DNA of 64,000 nucleotides from Leptodontidium sp. MPI-SDFR-AT-0119 (Eukaryota > Ascomycota > Leotiomycetes > Helotiales > Leptodontidiaceae), in contig JAHLEZ010000002.1 of assembly GCA_020726505.1 (NCBI GenBank), positions 4,216,001 to 4,280,000 on the forward strand. Reading direction: 5' to 3'. The position numbers were made by a program, and so were the translations under genes. Every line of letters begins with the position of its first letter. The first letter of the stretch is position 1. The notes beneath the pieces are model-generated. The model was not told where the DNA came from. It was given only the letters and a program-made list of their open reading frames with translations, and ran no database searches. Positions 58,181-64,000 of the stretch are shown one piece after another.

Positions 58181-59052
58181 ATGAAAAAGTCTTGTTTTCG
58201 TAGATGGATAGAGCAATAGATATCTTTTACTTTTGTCCCTTAGATCTTAGAGATGCAACTCTGCAAATCGTGTGGAGTGTGGAGTTGGATTGCTAATACA
58301 GTCACAGACGAAGCAAAGTCACTGAGTACTCGGGTATCTTTCACAATCTCCAGCAACTTAAATTACCTCACTTTCCGGCATTGCAATCGGTCTGCTGGTG
58401 GATCTTCACCAAAGTGCTAGTAGTCCCATTTACTGCTTCCAGAGAGGGGAGAGAATCACACCTAGATATGTCAACTTACTCTCAAATCCCGTTTTCCTGT
58501 TGCTTTTCTTTATTTCTCTTGAGCAAGTTGTCTCGGGGCATAGTCTCCTGTGCAATAATATTTTAGTTGGATCCACAGAGCCACACGAAATACACAAACA
58601 GCATCAATCATTCGCCGTTTTGACTCGGGGCCATGTCTGGCCTCTCCTTCTCATTCAGATACGCCTTCATTATCTAACGCCAGATTTCTCTCTTGACCCC
58701 CTAGGGAAACCCAGCTTACCGTTTCATCATGAGTACTGTCATCCCAGAGCTCTCTTCGCCTAGGAGGGTTGTCTCACACGGTAATTAAGCAAGGAAATTC
58801 CATTGGCTGGTCCCAAATTCAGGTCTCGGGAGTTCCATGTTTGTACAATTGATACGATCTGAACACAAAGGTAGATCGACCTACATGTAACCACCGAAGT
58901 AACTCTCCTCCTGTTATTCATACCAAATTCCCCACAGCCAGTTCCAACTATTCATGATATTTGAGTTGGACATCTAGTCGAAAGTACCTCTCTCTTTCAT
59001 ATAAGGCCGCCTTCACATCCATCTTTCAACATCCAGGTTTAAGTTAAACAAT
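58181..59052. other. Intergenic upstream of secreted cysteine-rich gene
   Basis: No coding features were seen. The last 60 bp include the TATA element of the next gene. Confidence 0.5.
59000..59005 (+). promoter_or_regulatory. TATA element of one-module secreted gene
   Basis: TATAAG lies about 50 bp before the ATG at 59053, implying a very short leader. Confidence 0.5.
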
Positions 59053-59563
59053 ATGAAGCGCCTCTCTATTTCAGCTCTATCTTTTCTAGCCACCCTCGCA
59101 ACTCTCATATCAAGTACCATCAGTTCTCCTCTCACCGTTCAAGTCTTACTCGACACAAGCGACATCCCAAACCCACTGGGCACACCCTCCAACGCCCTCT
59201 CCAACTCCCTACCAAACTCATACGAGTGAGCATCACCGCATCCTCTACCTCCCAGAACTCCCACTAAACCTACACAGGGTCGAAATATTCAGATCCCCCG
59301 GTTTCACCGGGACGAAGACCACGCTCAAACTGGTCCCCAATGCGAGATCTACTTGCTTTGATCTCCCGATCCAGCCAGGCTCATCTGGATTCGAATTTGG
59401 ATCTATCCGCCTCGGAAGCAGAGTTCATAGTTGTGTCTTTTATACCGAGGGCGACCAATGCCAGGGAGACTCTGTGTGGACAGTAAATAGGGATAGGGAG
59501 AATGTGGATACGGAGGACTGGGGAGTGATGGCTATGCTCTGCTGGAACAAACAGTTATCTTGA
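59053..59563 (+). CDS. Small secreted cysteine-rich protein, one beta-gamma-crystallin-like module
   Basis: Exons are 59053-59225 and 59278-59563, giving 152 aa; the intron is GTGAGC, branch CACTAAAC, acceptor CACAG, phase 2 in a Glu codon. The signal peptide is MKRLSISALSFLATLATLIS. A linker rich in Pro/Ser/Asn precedes one ~95-residue module: EVEIFRSPGFTGTKTTLKLV, then STCFDL, then FGSIRL, HSCVFYTEGDQCQGD and AMLCW. Its four cysteines and the C-x-F-Y-x4-x-C-x-G core match both halves of the protein at 60358-61178. The fold assignment (beta-gamma-crystallin/Greek-key-like) is inferred from the pattern. It is a candidate effector or surface protein. Confidence 0.65.
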
Positions 59564-60357
59564 GAAAGCGAAAGAGGAAAGGGGATTGAATATACTGGGA
59601 CAGAACTCAGCGCCCTGGTTTTAAATCTTCTATGAATGGTTTAATGAGTTATTGAGTTTGGATAATTGCTTCGTGAGTTCATCCAGATGTTTGTTTGTAT
59701 CCTCGCTTAATTCTTATAAATTTGCTGCACCACTCGGCTGGTGGGCTGGAAATGGACTTTTCTCTTCCCAACAGGCTTTTTTAAACCCAAAATTATTCTC
59801 CATGACTCAATGTTATTCAATTCTGAAGCAGAGTAGACTTTTGTAGGAGAGTAACACCTCCAGCAAGACTCACTGGGTGGAGATGGACTAGGTCGGCGAA
59901 GTCCCGTGTAGCAAAGACATACCCTAACTTTAAGACATGACAGATTTCTAACAAGTTGCCACATTTTATAGACTCGGATAAATATTGAAGCTCAGATCGG
60001 ACTGGAGTCCAAGATGGAGTGCTCTGATGTGGCTGTTATACAGTAGCACCGTCCTACCTCGGATAACAAAGATCTGCAGGGATTTCTCCTTGCTCATCAG
60101 CAATTTTAAATGATGCAAATCTCCCAATATACTGTGAGACGTACACTGCAATACAGGTCCTCACGCTGGTAGGACAATTGAGTGCAGAGGCCAACCACAT
60201 GAGAGATTGACAAGTTTGGGGTTCAAGAAGCAATGTAGATCTTGAATCCCGTGCTCGTTCGAACAGAATTTTGAATCGTCATGATAATGTTTCCTCCCAT
60301 TCATCTCATTTACAAGTACTCTTCAACCCCCATCTTCTTATTTTATCGATTTTCAAC
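59564..60357. other. Spacer between the two secreted genes
   Basis: Non-coding AT-rich spacer and promoter of the two-module gene. Minus-strand short frames show no features. Confidence 0.5.
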
Positions 60358-61178
60358 ATGCGTTTCAAGGGGGTTATTGCAAGCCTGTTGGCACTACCAG
60401 CCATACAAGCAGCCACTCGAATTTACATTAGCAGTCCACCTGGCTCGCAAGTCTCTCCGTCTTAAGAACTGAAGGTCCAAACAGCTACTTACCAAGTCCT
60501 AGCATCAACTTCTTCACTGAGAAGTACTACGATGGCGACCAGGCGACATACAATTTCGGAGACAGCTGCACCGACATCGACGAGCCGTATAGGAACAACA
60601 TCGGATCTCTCGAGCTCGGCGGCGACAACCTCTATGGATGTAGGTTCTTCGCCAAAGATGGATGTTCTGGCGAATTCCTGCTATTCTTGGAGGAGGGCTC
60701 GTACAGCACTGTGGGAGAGTGGGGTCATCGCGCCGCCTCTTTCCAGTGTGCGTTTGGGGAGGAGCTGAGCTTTCACTCGAAGCATCATACTTATCAGAAC
60801 AAATTCTCTGCTACCAAAGCCAAGACTGCAGAGTATGTTCTACCCCATACATATTCCTAAAGGACTGCAATTAATGGGAACTATAGAGTCGTCTTGTACA
60901 AAGACTTAAATCTGGAAGGAGAATCCGAGAAACTCACAGTTTCAAGCAAGGAATGCAACGAGATCCAAGGCCCGTTTCTCTACAAAGTTCGTTCAATGAC
61001 TATCGATGCCAAGATTTGGTACTGCCTCTTCTTTATAGAAAGTGGTTGTGAAGGAGACGAATCTGTCGAACTAGGCTCTGGTATTCATGGAGACTTATTT
61101 GGTTATGGCTTGGACATGGCATCATTCCAATGCGTGTTGTTCAAACGCGCTCCTCATAGGACTTCTAGTCTAGGATAA
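60358..61178 (+). CDS. Secreted cysteine-rich protein with two beta-gamma-crystallin-like modules
   Basis: Exons are 60358-60446, 60503-60832 and 60887-61178, giving 236 aa. Exon 1 encodes the signal peptide MRFKGVIASLLALPAIQAAT. Intron 1 is best read as GC-AG (GCAAGT donor, 56 bp), the only reading of normal length that keeps the frame. Intron 2 is GTATGT to TATAG. Module 1: FFTEKYYDGDQATYNFGDSC, then GCRFFAKDGCSGE and ASFQC. Module 2: EVVLYKDLNLEGESEKLTVS, then ECNEI, YCLFFIESGCEGD and ASFQC. Each module has four cysteines and is one exon preceded by a phase-2 intron. Probably extracellular; function unknown. Confidence 0.65.
60447..60502 (+). other. GC-AG intron in the two-module secreted gene
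   Basis: Donor TC|GCAAGT, acceptor CCTAG. GT donors in the area give the wrong frame or an intron under 30 bp, whereas GC at 60447 gives 56 bp and phase 2. Confidence 0.55.
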
Positions 61179-61698
61179 TTGTTTCATAGACGAATTCCGT
61201 GAGAAGCTCTCTCAGACGGGATATCAGCCATCCATCTGAGAACCCGCCAACCCTGAAATGTCTCCTCCAATGTCACGGATGAGGAACACATAATTTGATT
61301 GTACATTTTCTTTTACTATAGTAATCCACGACAAGTAGAGTCCATGGTACAGCTTGATGCCATCTCGTCTCCCCCATTGATCAATCTGTAGCACCTAGAA
61401 GCAACAAACTTGTACTGATGAACAGTCCTATCCATAGCCAATCGCAGTGCCTTTCAAATCGCCCATCTTATCATTCATGCTATTGCAATCCTGATGCTCT
61501 TCGGCGGACTGGACTAGCGGGTTTCCACATCAACTTCATTTCCTCCTCGTTCGGCCACGGCGACAAAGCGTCAGCCGTGCTTCTAGTGCAAACCGGGACT
61601 TTCAAGGCCCATACCATACGCTTTGGGATTGTTCCTTCTCTGTAATATTGTAGGCATCCATGTTCCGATATGTACGGTTGCACCTTGCCTCTCTCCTC
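61179..61698. other. Intergenic
   Basis: 3' flank of the secreted gene and of the minus-strand locus. No coding features. Confidence 0.45.
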
Positions 61699-62364
61699 TC
61701 ATCCAAGTTTATCTGCCTTGAAGAGTTCAACGACCTTGTTGTTTGCATCAACGATATCCAGAAAAGCACCATGGGCATTACAATGAGGGAACAACTCGTC
61801 ATACTCCAGCACAACGCACATCTCAGAGACTTTCGATCGAGTAGGCTTGCTGGATGTTCTGGCAGATCGGACAGGCGTCATAACTGGTTCCTCATTGTCC
61901 GTACTGCTCCGTGAACTTTGCAGTGTGACCACAACAGATCCTCATTATCCGTATTCTTGCGGCTTATCTTGCCGTATTTGGATACCTGGCTTCTAGCTCG
62001 ATTAGCCTTTGTTGACTTCCCAAAGCGTGGAGTATCGGTCCTGGATTTTGTGGTTTGGTCGATGTTTGAGTTTGCGTTTGCTGTATCTGACGTGCCATCC
62101 ATACCCACACTCGTGGCTGTCTGGAACATTCTCGCCACTTTCAAACTTGACCTATTGTACTGCTTCAATTGATCGGAGGACGATGCCGTTTGAGGAGTTT
62201 CCACTGGATGTCTTGGAACCTTGTCGGTGACCTTGAAATTTAGCTTGAACGAGTGCTAGAAAACATCCTCTATAGCACAACTTGCCTTCTTCGAATGCCT
62301 GAATTAAGAATAGAACTGCAGTGATAATTGGTGTTGTTAGTTCCGAAGAGTAAGACTGGGACAT
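61699..62364 (-). pseudogene. Unresolved minus-strand locus, hypothetical protein or decayed gene
   Basis: Three overlapping frames suggest one gene whose structure I could not close. An ATG at 62364 opens MSQSYSSELTTPIITAVLFL. The middle frame (to 61878) is Ser/Thr/Lys-rich (SDTANANSNIDQTTKSRTDT). The last frame (to 61699) ends DELFPHCNAHGAFLDIVDAN then NKVVELFKADKLG. Two frame changes are needed; the splice options that fix them have introns of only 26-32 bp or weak sites. At the second change a ~22-bp sequence encoding TDNE occurs twice, 50 bp apart, in different frames. It may be a real spliced gene or a frameshifted remnant. No family recognised. Confidence 0.3.
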
Positions 62365-63547
62365 TTGAGGGAAGTAATACGAGAGTCAACCATTGGGGAA
62401 GGAGCGCATCTCGAAAAAGCTCAACTAGGAAGCCAAGGAAGGTCCCGGGCGGAGGAATTGGAGTAAAAGTTAGATGGGTGACACAGATTGAATAATAATA
62501 AAAGCTTCTTATATTTGAAAGAAAATGATGCCTGTAGCAATCCGCCTCCAGGAAGTAAAAGGAGATTACATGGCTGATTCAAACAATCACAATCCTCACA
62601 AAGTCAAAAACACATCGACCGTTGGACACTTCGATCGCCTCAATGCTGAATCATACTCAATTTTAGAACACTCCCCGCAGAAGACATTCAGAGATATATA
62701 GCCAAGCAGAATTTCATATGTGTTTGTCCACCCGCAAGATCCTTGGACTGGGTTCGCATGGCTGATTTGTAGTAGTATAGGTACTCACACATTCTTAGGT
62801 CGGCTAATCAAAAGCCGCTGATTGGCTAATCATTTGTTGACTTGCTAGAAGTGTGCAAATATGTACGTTTGCCTGTGCCAGGAATTATTTTTCCTGGCCC
62901 TCATATTCACATTTCCCTACCCGAATAATCAAGCGGTTAATCTTACAACAATTATACTGCAGAACTAGAAATATTCCGTTTGTTTCACCGCGTCTGAACA
63001 GGAAGGGGTGCTGGCTTCCCCTGAATCTCGCCTAACAGCGCCCCTAGATCCTCCAATGTTTCAACTTGATAGTTACCACCTGCAAACCTTAAAACCTTCG
63101 TCTCCATGGTGCTCCCATCGCAGCCTTTCTCATTTCGATTCTAGGCCTTTACCTCACATCTAGACTCTTCGAAACTTCTCATCTCGGGATTTGGAGGGAT
63201 CAGCTCATTCAATACGACCAATCACCCCGCATTCCCACTATGACTGTGCGAATTGCTTGGTACTCTCTACCCGGGAAATCCGTATAGCCAAGCCATGATC
63301 TCCCTCATCCATAGGGCAACTCCACTACGCATCTCCGCATAGTTTCGGAACGAAATTGACGCTTACTTACAAACATAGTTTCCTCGAATGACATGGTGGC
63401 GAGATCTCATAAAGGTCCTTCTCCTCCCGCAGTTTTGTTTAGCTTCCTCTCTTCATCCTATCCTTACGGGATTTACTTTCGTTCTTTTCTCAAAACTTTT
63501 AGGGCACGTGTGCTCATTCAGTCCTTACTTCAAAAACACTCGCAGCT
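62365..63547. other. Intergenic
   Basis: AT-rich spacer and promoter of the last gene. No ORF with features was seen. Confidence 0.45.
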
Positions 63548-64000
63548 ATGCGTTTCTCGCTCCTTCCTTCCTTCATTGTGGCTGGTGCCTCTTCTGTTTT
63601 CGCTGATCCAAGCATATCATCCTTCCCAAACTCGCTCACCCTGCCAAGTTCCTTCCAACCTATCATTCCGGCTTACTGGACTGGTCTTCCCCACCATCGT
63701 CGAACGCCTTTCTCTGTCTCTCCAGATGGAAAGTCAGCCTACCTTGCATACCTGGACGCAGCCAAGAAGAATGTTGTGGTTCAGCAAGTCGATACTACGA
63801 CTTTCACTGCCGTCGGTACAGCGGTCACCATTCCTGGATATGAGGCTGCTGGGTTGGTGGCTCAGAATGATGGGTTTGCCTTGATGGCTACTGTTGATGC
63901 GTCTGGAACGACTGATCTCCCAACTAACAACATGCCCATTGTGGCTCTCATCAGATACAAGAATGGAGTACAGGCCTGGAGAACACCGTTGAACGGACCT
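63548..64000 (+). CDS. Secreted protein, N-terminal part (runs off window)
   Basis: An ATG at 63548 opens a frame that continues to the window end (151 codons, no stop). The signal peptide is MRFSLLPSFIVAGASSVFA, cut before DPSIS. The mature start includes FQPIIPAYWTGLPHHRRTPF then SVSPDGKSAYLAYLDAAKKN. The S-V-S-P-D-G-K-S-A-Y pattern and following beta-strand-like segments (VVVQQVDTTTFTAVGTAVTI) resemble one blade of a beta-propeller. The family was not identified. Confidence 0.7.
   Translation, partial: MRFSLLPSFIVAGASSVFADPSISSFPNSLTLPSSFQPIIPAYWTGLPHHRRTPFSVSPDGKSAYLAYLDAAKKNVVVQQVDTTTFTAVGTAVTIPGYEAAGLVAQNDGFALMATVDASGTTDLPTNNMPIVALIRYKNGVQAWRTPLNGP

Noticed and set aside
1..64000. tRNA, rRNA, transposon, CRISPR or prokaryotic operon structures
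   Set aside because: Scanned by eye for B-box-like and terminal-repeat patterns; none convincing. The DNA is eukaryotic with introns.

Overview
The window is a gene-dense stretch of nuclear DNA from a filamentous ascomycete (Pezizomycotina). The reasons are short GT-AG introns of about 50-70 bp with CTRAY-type branch points, genes on both strands, fungus-typical proteins (HsbA-type secreted proteins, an Ecm33-type GPI wall protein, a Tag1-like membrane protein, Rud3 golgin, KGD4) and single-copy housekeeping genes in an order unlike yeasts. The style of several proteins suggests Leotiomycetes, but that is an inference and was not tested. No tRNA, rRNA, transposon or CRISPR array was recognised.

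Layout. 1-5 kb: diphosphomevalonate decarboxylase (cut by the window edge), a holocytochrome c/c1 heme lyase, a RUS-family (DUF647) protein and KGD4 of the 2-oxoglutarate dehydrogenase complex. 6-9.2 kb: two tandem HsbA-like secreted surface proteins with duplicated promoters. 10.7-22 kb: Mediator Med18, COX8, the exosome helicase Mtr4/Dob1 and a large DENN-domain protein. 23-26.5 kb: two uncharacterised coiled-coil proteins. 28.4-37.4 kb: TRAPPC13, a small SET protein, a KHDC4/BLOM7-type KH protein, acetolactate synthase small subunit ILV6 and a Tag1-like protein. 39-48.2 kb: a hypothetical protein, golgin Rud3, another hypothetical, splicing factor SPF45 and the peroxisomal acyl/oxalyl-CoA ligase Pcs60. 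49.8-58.2 kb: Ecm33, a long non-coding gap with simple repeats, a PTAR1-like prenyltransferase-alpha repeat protein, GET1 and a polytopic membrane protein. 59-64 kb: an accessory end with two small cysteine-rich secreted proteins, an unresolved minus-strand locus and the start of another secreted protein that runs off the window.

Most genes are unrelated housekeeping functions (mitochondria, RNA processing, vesicle traffic). Many sit as head-to-head pairs over 260-460 bp shared promoters (MVD1/CYT2-like, COX8/MTR4, TRAPPC13/SET, KHDC4-like/ILV6, SPF45/PCS60, PTAR1-like/GET1) or as tail-to-tail pairs. The lineage-variable content is the HsbA pair and the cysteine-rich secreted genes at 59-61.2 kb. 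The latter share one repeated beta-gamma-crystallin-like module encoded by one exon with a conserved phase-2 intron in front of it. I consider this the most interesting signal in the window. Exon coordinates were read by eye from splice signals and checked for frame consistency.
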